From NCBI GenBank assembly GCA_910589415.1, contig OU342630.1:8060001-8124000 (forward strand): a stretch of 64,000 bases of DNA. Reading direction: 5' to 3'. How positions within the stretch are numbered: position 1 is the stretch's first letter; every line of letters starts with the position of its first letter. The position numbers were made by a program, and so were the translations under genes. Below, one piece after another: positions 46,151-57,787 of this stretch. The notes beneath the pieces were generated by a model. The model searched no databases. It was not told where the DNA came from and saw only the letters and a program-made list of their open reading frames with translations. This DNA is from Malachius bipustulatus (taxonomy: Eukaryota > Arthropoda > Insecta > Coleoptera > Melyridae).

Positions 46151-46844
46151 TATCTGAACAATTTTAAATTCATTAATTCACTTCAATAACCTTATTTTAG
46201 AGAGTGATATTTATTAAGGACTGACCATAGACACCAAAGCAAAGATCAAAGATCTGGAGTAGATTGATTACAGAATTATGCTCAATAAGATACGTACCTA
46301 CTTAAAGGACTGTTGCATTCCTTTGTATTCACAAGGGACCCTATTTAAATATCGGCCTCCCTATTTGTTTTTGAAGAAAATGTTAGTAGGATCATTAGTT
46401 AATATTAGGTTTGTTCCTTGATACAAAACCATAAAATGATGGTTCAAAACAATGCGCATTACTTTTAGGAGCGTTCCAACAACATTTGTACGATTTAAGA
46501 ATTGCTACATATAACTAAAAATTTGTTGATTCCGAACTCCTGTCTGTACCATTATCACGATTCACGAATTTTTCTGGAACTGGTGGAATCAACTTGCGCA
46601 GCATCACTTTTCCCAATTACCCGAGTCACATATGGTACGGCTATCGTATCCTTGTCCCAAGGTAGCTCAATGGAGAAACGGATAATGCCAGAGGTCGCAT
46701 GAGATAAATATTAATAAAAATCGTGTATGGCGAAGCTGTCTTTAAGTGCTCCCCAATACTTATTGACACTTCCCCCGAACAAAGATGTATGTGAGGAAAT
46801 TCAGATTTACGTGCAGCGGTGAAAAATAACTCCAAGTACACTAA
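46151..46844. other. Intergenic, nothing firm
   Basis: Intergenic DNA between the convergent genes. A GATAATGCCAGAGGTCG fragment at about 46680 resembles the hairpin near 44366. No gene is seen. Confidence 0.45.
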
Positions 46845-47083
46845 GGGTCAGTTGCACAAACGATAATTAAAGATTTGTCAGATAATTACTGATTTTAAAT
46901 TACAAATTTTGAAAATAGGGTGAATATTTTGAATGATCTTTTATTTTTTATCAGTAATTAACTCTTCTAAAAGGGAGTAGAATTTATTTCCAGCAATATC
47001 AGACCAACATTTTGATAATACAGGGCATTTTAAAATCAGTAATTATCTGGCAGATCTGTAATTAACGTTTGTGCAACCAGACC
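46845..47083. mobile_element. PIF/Harbinger-like MITE, copy B
   Basis: 239 bp flanked by TAA on both sides (46842-46844 and 47084-47086). Ends GGGTCAGTTGCACAAAC and the complement of GTTTGTGCAACCAGACC. Same family as 5568-5802, in opposite orientation. Confidence 0.78.
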
Positions 47084-47558
47084 TAAATGTATGACATGTT
47101 TACCAAATTCGATAAAATAATTACACAGAATGAAAATAATATTACAGTTTACCCTATGGAACTAAACTGCGTATGGGTAGGTACCTATAGTTATGTGAGC
47201 GCGAGTTTATCACTGAGCGGTTACTTGACAGAGACACCTAACACATGTATTTTTAGATTTAGACTAAGATTCATTGGTAGTGGGTGGGGTCATTGTGATA
47301 GCTCCACTGCGACCAAAAGTCTATTGTGGCTCACATCTAGTGGTGCCACATTAACCCCATCAGGTAGGCCTCTTTGAGGAAGCCAACTACTTTGGTTATT
47401 GCTAATGTATCCATTCATGTCCTTCGCGGTGAGAGAATCACTCTAGAAGTCTAGAAGGTTTGTAGTCTGGTTGTTCCCAAAGCAGAACACTCGCATAGGA
47501 TGTGCTGATCGCTACGCCCATCCTGTGAGGGTGACGAATCAGCTTGCAGTGCCCAGTA

Positions 47559-48521
47559 CGAGGTCTGGCTATTAAATAACGATACTGCATATGAAAAAGA
47601 GATGTATTGTAAAAATTATTCTACAATCGAATGCCCCCTTCAATGTACTCCCCTTTCCTCGCCACAGTTCCATTCATTTTTTCCATTGGTCAAAGCAATG
47701 CTGGAAGTCTTCTTTTGTGACAGAATTTAGAAGCTCCGCCGATTTTCGCTTCACCTCTTCCATCGACTCACACCGAGTTCCTTTTAAGGCAGACTTGATC
47801 TTCGGAAACAATAAAAAGTCACAAGGCGCTAGATCAGGTGAGTACGGCGCGTGATCAAAGACTGAAGTGCCTCTAGCGGCTAAATAACGCTTCACAGACA
47901 GCATGTTATGGGCAGGCGCATTGTCTTGGTGCAAGATCCACAACTTGTTTTTCCACAACTCCGGCCGTTTTTTACAAACTCGCTCTCACAGTGTTGCCAA
48001 AACATGGCGAGAGTCTCAGCGTCTGGCGTTTACAGTCTCAGCAATCATCCGAATGCTCATACGACGATCTCCGCGCACAATTTCATTGATTTTGGCCACT
48101 GTTTGCGCAGTTGAAACAGACGCAGATCGACCTGGACGTTGGTGTTGGTCATCTTCGATGCTCTCCACGCCTTCAGAAAACCTTTTATGCCATTCGAAAA
48201 CATGTGCATGAGATAGAGAATCTTCACCGTAGGCCTCTTTCAACAATTTATAGCACTCAGTCAGAGTTTTTTTAAATTTAACAAGAAATTTCACATTGAT
48301 TCATTGCTCATGTTTTTCGTCACACATTGTTATCGGCAGGAGAAAAAACCGTGTTCGTTTTCAACTTTTATAGAAAAAATACTACTGCAGGGACAAAAAC
48401 GTGTTTTCATACTGGCGAAGCAGACACAACACGCTAACCAACGCTGCATTCGTTTCTCTCCCCACCCCTCTAGGACGCCTTCTGCGTGCGCAGTCTCATT
48501 ATTTAATAGCCAGACCTCGTG
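47559..48521 (-). mobile_element. mariner element with internal deletion
   Basis: Ends CGAGGTCTGGCTATTAAATA and complement (48500-48519), with TA on both sides. At about 963 bp it is shorter than a usual 1.3 kb mariner. Its transposase remains as two separated pieces listed below. Confidence 0.85.
47674..48294 (-). pseudogene. mariner transposase relic (N- and C-terminal pieces)
   Basis: The N-terminal piece (48016-48294) has the paired helix-turn-helix region, with FEWHKRFSEG and IRMIAETVNARR. The C-terminal piece (47674-47958) has the catalytic signatures ILHQDNAPAH and YSPDLAPCDFLLFPKIK, that is the second and third Asp of the DD34D triad. The central part with the first catalytic Asp, roughly 130 residues, is deleted, and a short out-of-frame joint remains. 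It is non-functional as it stands and lies inside the LINE fragment. Confidence 0.88.
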
Positions 48522-49795
48522 TACAGGCATATTAAGTTCAATTTTTCCTGTTAAGCTCCAACAGTTCTTTGGTCCTTTTTTTTCTAATAAAGGCCTTCGA
48601 GTGGTCCAATCTTGGTAAGTTTTGCAAGTGCTGAAAGACTTCCCTCTCAGCGCAGTTGCGTATTGTTATTTTTGCAATATTTGATGATTATGTCAAATGC
48701 TGGTTCTGGTCCGATAAATTCGAATTCGGCACCTTTCCTAACCAGAGAGTTGGCAAGTTAGTTATCTCAATATCCAGAATGGCCCGGAATCCAAATCAGA
48801 ATTACTTTGTTGGTCCTTGCTGGGGCATTCAGAGTTGATTGACAGTTCCAGACCAACTTGGACTTGCAGTGGCTGGAGCTGAGGGCTTTTAGAGCCGCTT
48901 GGCTGTCTGAATATCTTTATCTTTATTGATTTGTGTTGGCAGTGAATTTTTTCCTGCATCTGCGCAGAATTCTATGGCAGAAGACTCTCTTCTTCGAACC
49001 AGCACTACACACCCCTGCTCCAGTTCCTATCTTGTCTGATGTCTTAGATCCATCAGTGAACCGCCTGAAATCTGCTGTTAGGAGATCATTTCTGTTGTCC
49101 TGCCACACATCTCTTCCCGGGAGAAGGGCCTTATATCATGTCCGAGGGCATAGTCAGTGGACTGTGATTTTCTATGTTATCTAGTAACCTGGTTTGCTCC
49201 AAGTTAATAAGCCTTTGGTAAGCTTCTTGTCATCTGTAGCATTCTATACATATGTAATCCATCTGGCCTCTCTTATCATAATCGCCAACAGTGTGGTGTT
49301 AATAAGCACTACAGATCGTCAGATAAGCTTGTCTCTGCAGGCTGGCGAGCTTTGCTTTGGCCATGACCTGCTAGCCTATTGACCACCAAGCGCTACTGCC
49401 ACCTAAATATGACACCCCAATATAGGTAACCACTTACTAAAAAACTATTTGAGAAATGAACTCTTTTAATGTCCTGCTCTTATCAGCCATAAGTAACAGA
49501 GTGACATAGCTTGAGACAAATAGCACTACACTTTCAATTACACCATTCTAAAAATGTGCTAAAAATTTCTGAAGAAACATAATTTCCACTTCTGCAGACT
49601 TTTTAATAGAACAGAACAGGTGAAAGTAGAAACAAAGGCAATCAAATGATGCGTAATTATTTTCTTCATAAGATATCTCAATATATTTTTTTTATAAAAT
49701 AATCAAGGAAGTCAATAATTGCAAATTTAGGATTTCCCATTGAAATTCCTAGGGTGCCTCATCTAATACACCACCTGATATACAAAAGAAACTTA

Positions 49796-50440
49796 TACAG
49801 GGTGTATTGTAACGTCCGCATAATATTAGCACCACGTGATTCTACATCAAAAACAGAACATAAAGTTTTAATACTGTTTAGCTCTTAGACCTCAAATAAC
49901 GAAGTTATCGACCATTGTAGTTTAAATTTGAAGTTTTTTAATACTCAAAAATATTGCTTAATATTATTAAAAAATTCTTAAGTAAGAAGTAAAATAGCCA
50001 AATTATCAAAAATTTTTGATTTTTTTTCGGTAAAAATGGTTTTAATTAACATTTCAAAACTAGGAATTATTTGATTTCCTGAGTTCCAATACTTCCAATC
50101 AATATTGCAACTGCGCGTTTTAATTGTTGAATAAAAAATTGAAAAAATAAAAAATCTTTAAAAAAATTGCAACATTGACATGTCGCAGCATGACATTTGT
50201 CTTGTTGCACCTTTTTTCGATTACATAGCAACGGCACACTATACCAGTGAGGTGACTTCACGTCTAATAAGTTATCTTAATTTTTATACCAGCGCCAGTG
50301 TTGCAAAATTTAAGAACGTTAAATTATCCTTATCTTAAAATCTGTGTACATCAAGAAAAAACTGTTCAGGACTTTTTTATTGTTTTTGATGTAGAATCGC
50401 GTGGTGCTAATATTATGCAAACGTTACAATACACCCTGTA
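49796..50440. repeat. 645-bp TACAGGGTG-ended inverted repeat
   Basis: Left end TACAGGGTGTATTGTAACGT and right end complement (50421-50440). Arms of about 120 bp include GTTCTGTTTTTGATGTAGAA-like sequence. No coding region. Confidence 0.8.
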
Positions 50441-50470
50441 TATTCAAATTGATGTTTTGAGTGTTCATTA

Positions 50471-51317
50471 TACAGTGTGACCCATTTGTTCTTGAAACAC
50501 CCTGTAGAATCTTAATTTATGGTGCGATTTTAAAGAAATTTCTTTTAAATCATAGAGCTTGATAAACTATATTTTGGGAGCAAAAAGCATCTCATTCCTA
50601 CAAAATCCAAGGCCTACTAGATCAGTGTTTACTTGTAAAATTTCAAAAATTCATATTAGCGTTTTTTTTTTAGAAAAAAACTGTGCACGCCACTGGATTC
50701 ACCAGCCTTAAAAAAAATTCAAAACGGTACTGTACTAAATTTTATTGGAAATGTCAGAGCAATAAGGATCTTGCAGTTATTTTAGAAATTCATAATAGAA
50801 CTCCGAATTTTCATTAATTTATTCGAAAAGGTCAAGAGAAACAAAATAGAAATTGTACGTCTAGTTGGTGTTAATGTAGGTACTTTAATTTTTTATTTAT
50901 TTATTTATTTTATTTTATTTTTTTTTTAACTTTTTTTAATTTTAATTTTTACTTATGATAGCTTTTGACCTTTTTCAAATTAATTTATGAAAATTCGGAG
51001 TATTATTATGAATTTCTAAAATAACTACAAGATCCTTTTTTCTCTGACATTTTGAATAAAATTTAGTACAGTACCGTTTTGTGGACTGGTGAATTCCGTG
51101 GCGTGCCCAGTTTTTTTCTAAAAAAATCGCTAATATGAATTTTTGAGATTTTACAAGTAAACACTGATCTAGTAGGCCCTGGATTTTGTAGGAATGAGAC
51201 GCTTTTTGCTCCCAAAATATAGTTTATCAAGCTCTATGATTTAAAAGAATTTTTTTTAAATCGCACCATAAATTAAGATTCTACAGGGTGTTTCAAGAAC
51301 AAATGGGTCACACTGTA
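50471..51317. repeat. 847-bp long-arm foldback
   Basis: Ends TACAGTGTGACCCATTTGTT and complement. Arms of about 370 bp match closely (CAAGGCCTACTAGATCAGTG in one arm and complement in the other). CACCCTGTA/TACAGGGTG lies inside each arm (50498, 51282). The loop is T-rich. It lies only 30 bp from the previous element. Confidence 0.85.
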
Positions 51318-51588
51318 TGTAGAAACATTTGCTAGTTAGCAAACTTTAATTTTGTAAAATTTTAGCATTATTAATTCAAACCGGTCTTTCTACATCTGTA
51401 AAGAACAAATCACGATCTACAAACAAGAAAGAAGAGCTATCCAACACTAACTTTATATATATTATATATATTTATATATTGATAAAATAGAAATACAGAT
51501 ATTATTATATTACAAAACAAAGCATAGATCTGCCTTGCAGACTGCATAATATGACATAATAGTATTTTGCTGAAAAAGCAGTGGTATT
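51318..51588 (-). other. Presumed TSG101 3' UTR
   Basis: Follows the TSG101 stop codon on the minus strand and is AT-rich. No canonical AATAAA is seen on the minus strand; TATAAA variants occur near 51450-51475. Confidence 0.4.
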
Positions 51589-51775
51589 TCAAACAGCTAG
51601 GCCGGCCTTCTGCCTGCACTTCTGCATTAGCGCACGCAACATAAACTGCTTACGAGCCAAGGTCCTGACCTGACGTAAGAACACATCCAAGTCGATTACA
51701 CCACAACGCAAAGCTTCACCCATGTAATAAATTGCATCCTCCAGAGCCGCCTCTTCTGCAAATGCATTCAGCAAC
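51589..51775 (-). CDS. TSG101: TSG101 last exon: steadiness box
   Basis: ESCRT-I subunit that sorts ubiquitinated cargo into multivesicular bodies. Acceptor TTCATTTTAG (minus strand). The first base completes a Gln codon, then LLNAFAEEAALEDAIYYMGE, GVIDLDVFLRQVR, LARKQFMLRALMQKCRQKAG and the stop. This is the highly characteristic steadiness-box helical hairpin that binds VPS28 and VPS37 and sets TSG101 stability. The protein ends LAV, slightly different from the usual tail. Confidence 0.95.
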
Positions 51776-53222
51776 CTAAAATGAAGATCATATGAAAAAG
51801 CAAGCAAGACTACTCGTATTGCATTTTAAAAGTTTAGTGTTATTTTTTATTGTTTGGTTGTACTTTTTGATTTCATATTAGCTTAGTAAGTCAACTGCAT
51901 AATAGGTCATCTCAATTATTGGCCAATGCTTTAGGCTGGTAGGTTTCATCAAGAGTCAAACAATACATTTCAGACATTTCCTCTATAAAAAGCTTAAATC
52001 TCAAATCTTTAATCTTCGGCGTATTTGCCGAATATCGGCGACATCGAACTTGAATATTATTTTGCCAAACTTGCCAAACTTTTTCAGAATATTGCTTTTG
52101 CGTAAGCCTCTACAGAATATTCATATTTATTTACAAATTATATGACGGAAAATACTAGCTAATTTATAAAGATGTTATTAAGGTTATTAAGTGAATAAAT
52201 GTATGGGGTGGAGTAGTATCCCAAAAATGCTGCAGATTTCAGAGAATCCCCAATAAAAACAAACTGAAATAATTTGAAGTCATTCATCAGAAATCTTAAG
52301 CATAACTATACACCGTTCACATATTATTTACTCACTAGTAGGCCATGAAGTTTTGTTTTTAGGTGTACAAAAATGAAACCTTCCTAGATCTTTATTGCTG
52401 ATTGAGGTATTAAAGGTTAATTAATTTAAATTTAAAGTAAACACTGACATTTGTCAAATCACTAAAATTGTCTTAGCTGATTAACAGCATTGTTGTCTAA
52501 TTGAAGTTTTGGTAGGAGATCTGGGATAATTCTTTACTCTGATCGATTTTTCTCAAACTGACAAATATAAATATTAATTTTTTGACATTTTAAATTTCAA
52601 AAGAGCAAAATGACGAAAATAGTATCTTTGAACAAAGAAATTTGCATTAAGAAAGCATTTCAATGATTAGGATTCAGAAAATTCAAACTTGAGCAAACAT
52701 TAATGCCCGTATTCACAAACGATAATTACCAAATAATTAAGTAAACCAGGTGAAAGGTGTAATATGTGTCACTGCAGTGCAGGTCACAATATTTACAGTT
52801 CAGACAATCCAAACATTCGAAACTAGGAAAAAAGAATATTTAACATATGTGTCACCGCAGGTCACAATATTCAGAATTCAGACAATCCGAACATTGGGAA
52901 CTAGGAACAAAGAACAGCTATGAACTTGAAATTCAAAGGACAAACTGGTTTTTCTTTCAGAGTAAAATTAACTGTTTAATCCAGGATTATCCTGAAATGA
53001 AATGAAGAATGAGATGAAATTATAGGATATATTTGCTCATCTGCTATCCTTGTTTATGTCAACTTCAACCAATGCTTGACGCTAATGGGTCATAAATACG
53101 AATATTCAGGATTTAATAGAGACTTCCATTATTTGGATGGGAATTATGAGAATTATATGTATAGATAGGTAACTGGAAATTTAAACGTCAAAAACAGTAA
53201 TAAAAAAGTCAATTTATTTTAA
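51776..53222. repeat. TSG101 intron with dispersed repeats
   Basis: About 52010-52200 and 52845-52970 are direct repeats of about 59530-59720 and 59795-59910 (shared TTGCCAAACTTGCCAAACTT-like and GACAAACTGGTTTTTCTTTC). Between them, 52309-52704 is an inverted copy of 27487-27868, starting with TACACCGTTCACATATT. Confidence 0.65.
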
Positions 53223-54345
53223 CCCTTAGTTGGTAACATACTTTTTTTCACTTTTTAAGTAACATCCGTCTCTCAGTCGGTGATCATATTACAGTTCCAG
53301 CATTATAGGTAACATCCGTCGCTCAGTCGGAATAGGTATTATAATACTATATGTATAATTACATATTTATTCGAATGCATTCTAGTAAACACAAATATAT
53401 TTTCATTCTCCCCTTTACGAAAGTGTAACTTTCTGTCTTGATAAGGCAACCGAAAGCGAAAGTAAAACATCCTAGGTGATAGGTTGCTAGGTGGTTGCTA
53501 GCTATGAAAAACTTTCGTGGCCTGGACAAAAAAGTAGAAATGTCAGTTTGATTAACGTTTATTTAGATGGAAAATTAAAGGTAAAACTGCAATAAAAATT
53601 CCAGTAAATCTTTCTGGAACATTCAAATAATTATTATTGTATGTTCCAGAAAGATTTACTGGAATTTGCAGCTTCTTGAATGAAATTCATTTTGAACTAA
53701 ACTACGATCAAAGATTCTAAAATTATAGCGGTACAGAGTTTTAGACTTGACAGTGTCACAAATTAATAATTTAAAACTATGGTTACTATGGTAATGTTAA
53801 AAACATGGCACCTTATAATAATTCCATTGTTATCACTGAATCGTATTATTTTACTCATTTCTTCTTAATCCGTGGTTGAATATGGCAAGGGGAGAATGAA
53901 AAGTTTAATACATTACACGCTACGAAAGCTCTTTCAGGTGCTCGGAGTTTTTAAATACCCTCGGCTACGCTACGCTTCGCCTCGGGTATTTAAATACACC
54001 TCACACCTAAAAGTGAACTTTTGTAGCTTGTAATGTAAATAACTATTTATTAAAACAAGACTTATTTCATTTTTATACATTTTTTTATATATTATACCTT
54101 TTTATTCGCCACTTTCCATTTTAATCACTTACGTTATTGGTAACAGCCGACTGAGAGACGGACTGAAATATATCGTTCTGAGTAACACCCGTCTCATAGA
54201 CGTATTCTCGCGAAGGCGGCTATGGACTTTTTGGCAACCAACTAGAACATACCTAATACGAAATTTTTGTACATTCATTCGTTTGGATTCAGCGCAGCAT
54301 CAAAACTTTGCATCCGCCTCAGAGTCGGATGTTACCAACTAAGGG
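53223..54345. mobile_element. piggyBac-like non-autonomous foldback
   Basis: TTAA (53219-53222) precedes CCCTTAGTTGGTAACAT and TTAA (54346-54349) follows its complement: the TTAA duplication and CCC start of piggyBac elements. Subterminal units of the type GTAACATCCGTC-CTCAGTCGG recur at about 53262, 53310, 54135, 54185 and 54315 in both orientations. Inside are hairpins at about 53597-53664 (AGTAAATCTTTCTGGAAC and complement) and 53910-54035 (CTCGGCTACGC core). No transposase. Confidence 0.8.
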
Positions 54346-54349
54346 TTAA

Positions 54350-55773
54350 ACTAAATTGATAATAATTTTGTTTTATTCTAAATATAAACAATCTAACTGT
54401 TGGTCGGTAAACAATCTGGGTCGGTAACTTTCAACACCGACCCAGTACCCGTGCCAATGACGCAGTTTGGCACCGAAGGCTGTAGGTGCCAAGCAAGTTC
54501 ACATCTTTAATATTTGCAAAATAGTTTTGTGATTTTTTAGCGTGAAAAACAATTTACCACTAGCCGATTGACTGGAAATTTTGATATTTCATATTTTGTA
54601 ATGATTTGAAAAGTCTACTCCAGTTCTATCGGAATTTTTCCGAGATTCCTCTGTTTTTAAGTTCGGCGGAACTTATTGCTGAATATTCGGCGATTCAGCA
54701 CAAATTTCTGCCGAAGGTCTCAGTGTGAAAGAGAGTTCATTAGATTTGGCGACAGTTGTTGAGACGAGTGGTCTGCGCTTTTCAGAAACCACCGTTGATT
54801 CTGTTCATATTTGGGAATGACAGTCGGGAGTTTTTTTTACCAGGGTTCTTTCTCTGATATGATTAGCTAAACCCAACCTGGCTAGGGAAAGAGGGGTAAA
54901 GAATGAATATAATAAAAGGATTGATTTCAATTTCATAGTGGGAAATTCTGTATTTTAATAATATCTTCTTTCTCTCCATAAATGGATAGTTCAAGTATTT
55001 TTGTAGCGATTGCTAAAAGACTAGACGATCACGATCACAACCACACAGGGTAAGTAATGTTGGCCATTTTGTTTGATATATTTGAAATAAGGGCGGGATA
55101 ACTTCAAATTCAAAGCTACGACTTCAGAGTGGGAATTCAACAAGACATTCATGACAGACTAGTTAACATTTCAAACGTCAAGAAGGTTCTTTTTTTAAAT
55201 CATTTAGTAAGGGGGGCACATTACAGATAAAAACGTAAGACACAGGATCCTCATTTGAAAGATACAGCGTTTTTTGGCATAACCTTGGTATTGGATGTTA
55301 ATAAATAATTTCAATAACTAATTGTGTTCTATGTTGTGTTATAATACTTCTTAGGTAAGTACTTACCTACTATAAATATCAATAGGAATAAATCAATGCT
55401 TTTCCTATTTACAAGAAATTTCAACATGAGGTAAATACAAATAGTAAAACATCATTGCATGAAAATGGCGTGTTTCTCATTCTCAAACAGTTGGTTTCAC
55501 TTACAAGGTATACCATGCTTTCTCTATAATGTGTAATGTTTCCATTGTCTAGAAACTTTACTAATTTAGGAAATCTAGAAATGTAGGAACTCTAGTAGTT
55601 AGTTTGAAAATTAGTTTCTCGAAATGAACCCAAACACTTGTTGGTTTTAGGTTTCAGACTCAAATTTCGTCAAGATAAATAACTAGAAGCTGTTGTGATT
55701 TGGTTCAAAAAGATATAGGCACCGGAAAAAGATAAAAAGATAAAATTTAGGTAAGGTAGATTTAGATTCACAG
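54350..55773. other. TSG101 intron with a candidate small plus-strand exon
   Basis: AT-rich intron. ATG at 54982 opens 23 codons (MDSSSIFVAIAKRLDDHDHN...) and ends at CACAG|GGTAAGT (55050-55058), a good donor. No partner exon or homology is recognised, so it is not called as a gene. A short GGGTCGGT/ACCGACCC hairpin is at about 54418-54443. Confidence 0.3.
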
Positions 55774-55975
55774 GTGAGCTTTTCACATTGTAGGTACACG
55801 CGTCCGCCCGCCTTCACTCCGGGGCTCTTACTTTCGTCGTACGTCACGCGTCCGTCCTCGCACCAATCAGGAAGCCCCTTTTCATCACGCCACCTCGACG
55901 TCATTTTCTTTGACTTCCAAATCATAACTTTGTATGCGTGCGACACACCATCAAGTTATGCTTTCTGTCACGGTT
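55774..55975. promoter_or_regulatory. CpG- and CRE-rich island in the TSG101 intron
   Basis: A 200-bp GC-rich patch in AT-rich intron. It holds a CCAAT box (CACCAATCAGG), two CRE-like sites (TACGTCAC near 55843 and GACGTCAT near 55897) and two ACGCGTCCG motifs (about 55798 and 55846). The composition is that of an insect housekeeping-type promoter or enhancer, but no transcript start is visible. It could equally be a piece of mobile DNA. Confidence 0.3.
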
Positions 55976-56434
55976 AAAGGGTTCGTGAATTTATACGCGA
56001 TACTTTTAGGAAAAAGGTCGCTAAGAATTTTAGCTCGAGAAATCAATTTTTTATAATTATTGATGTTAAGTATGCATAAATAAACTTTAACACCGTAAAT
56101 GCGTTACAAAACTATGCTACATACTTAGAAACGGCGTACGTAGGTTTATGCTATATACTTAAAAATGGCATATGTAGGTATGTATTAACTTAATCCACTC
56201 TTTACAAGTGACAGTTCTTGATTTTGTTAGGTTAGGACAGTTTTCAAAACATTCAAGAACGTTAATAAAATAGGCAATCACTTTATCGACATTTTTATAA
56301 AACACATAAATAAAATTAGCAATTAATTCATTTCATAATCGTAAAAAGTGTGGCTCATCGGTCTGCATGACTGTACAAAATTTCGAACCTCGATTCCTTC
56401 AAATAGCGAAAATACAGGGGTGTCTTCATCTTAA
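55976..56434. other. TSG101 intron, nothing recognised
   Basis: AT-rich with short tandem similarities (ACATACTTAGAAACGGCGTACG and ATATACTTAAAAATGGCATATG-like). No gene. Confidence 0.4.
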
Positions 56435-57757
56435 ATGCGACACACTGTATATGCATTGTTATCCTTGGGTCATTCGGCTTATGCTGCAGAGGTCTTTGGT
56501 GTCCAGAGGAGGTGTGTTCGTGTGATGACTGGTCTCGGTTATCGTGACTGCTGTCGGCTGGCAATTGCTAACCTTCGAATACTGAATTTGCCATCAGCTT
56601 ATATACTATTACTATTATGTCTCATACATTAAACGAAACTTTAACCTGTTTACTCAGCATGGCGACATGCATAACTACCCAACAAGGGGCAATCTGAATG
56701 TACTGCTGGATTATTTTCGGCTTGGGAGGGCCAGAACCGGTACATCATACTACTGCATAAAATTCTATAATGTTCTACCAGCTCGCATTAGAACTCTAGA
56801 TGAAAAAAAAAAACGTTCAAAAAAAGGATTAAAAACTACTTGACATCTAAAGCCTTCTATAGTTTTGAGGAATATCTCTCCTCAACCTTCACCGATGTAT
56901 AATATCTGCATATTAGGCTGGATTCTGACTGAGGATCGACAATGTTGTTACGGGTTTCTCAATAATAAATCCACCACTTAAAAGTCTTGCAAATTACTTT
57001 ATTGACTAATCCAAGTTATAACCTCTAATTCTAATAAACACACACAGCTGACTACTACTTGTACTACATCAACACCAACTTGTCTATTCTTTATAATTCG
57101 CTATACTGTTACTACTGGCTTCCTTACTTCACACTTCACTTCACTACACTGCTCTGTTTATACTTCAGCTTTCACTAGTTACTACTGCTCTGTCTTCAGA
57201 TTCACTCCACGTCCAAATTACCACTACTGTTCACGCAGCCGCGCGGCTGTCCTTAAATAGTTCCCCCGACGTGTCGGCGAAACAGTAGGTACCTTCTCGA
57301 AGGTTGCACCGGCGCACTGGCCGTGGATTCGTGGATTCTGGAAATGTCAGATTGTTCGGCGAGACCACTCCAGAAATCCACAGAACCAATACTGTCCGTC
57401 AATGTGTCACATGACATGTGACTGGAACTGTCGCGAACGTGTCATTGACTAACTCAGTATAAAAAAGGAATGTAATGTAAACAAGCAAATGGTGGACTAG
57501 AATGTTAAAGGTTAAAGAAGCAATTACTAGAATTTCTCCAGAGCGGTGTCGTTATAATATGTTTCCGGTTTATTGTCTTGTCTTTTAAGCTGTGTTTTGT
57601 TTATTTTATTTATGACATTTTCACGTGTTATAGTCTTTGTAGTCAAACTATATTATTGTATTTCGACGTTCTACCAAATAATTTTGACTCTAATTTTGAC
57701 TTGTGTAAGCACTTAACAGTGTACTGACACCAATAAATTATTATTATTATCATATTG
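56435..57757 (+). mobile_element. 3' end of a second LINE family
   Basis: Plus-strand relic of a non-LTR retrotransposon C-terminus: FGVQRRCVRVMTGLGYRDCC, then after frameshifts HNYPTRGNLNVLL, TSYYCIKFYNVLPARIR and KKRIKNYLTSKAFYSFEEYL. The region after RT in CR1/Jockey-type elements looks like this. A non-coding 3' region follows, ending in an (ATT)n-like tail near 57735-57755. It is 5'-truncated and inactive. It lies in the intron of TSG101, antisense to it. Confidence 0.7.
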
Positions 57758-57787
57758 CAAAAAATAAAATATAATGGAATTACTTAC

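Larger units (their letters stand above)
47262..49440 (-). mobile_element. LINE fragment with RNase H relic, interrupted by mariner
   Basis: Same LINE family as 20075-21480. On the minus strand, 48923-49108 encodes the RNase H start RRFTDGSKTSDKIGTGAGV with the catalytic Asp of DGS, and further downstream a SDSQAALKAL-like segment (about 48910-48880). The frame is broken in several places. A mariner relic occupies 47559-48521. It has no intact open frame and is presumably dead. Confidence 0.75.
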
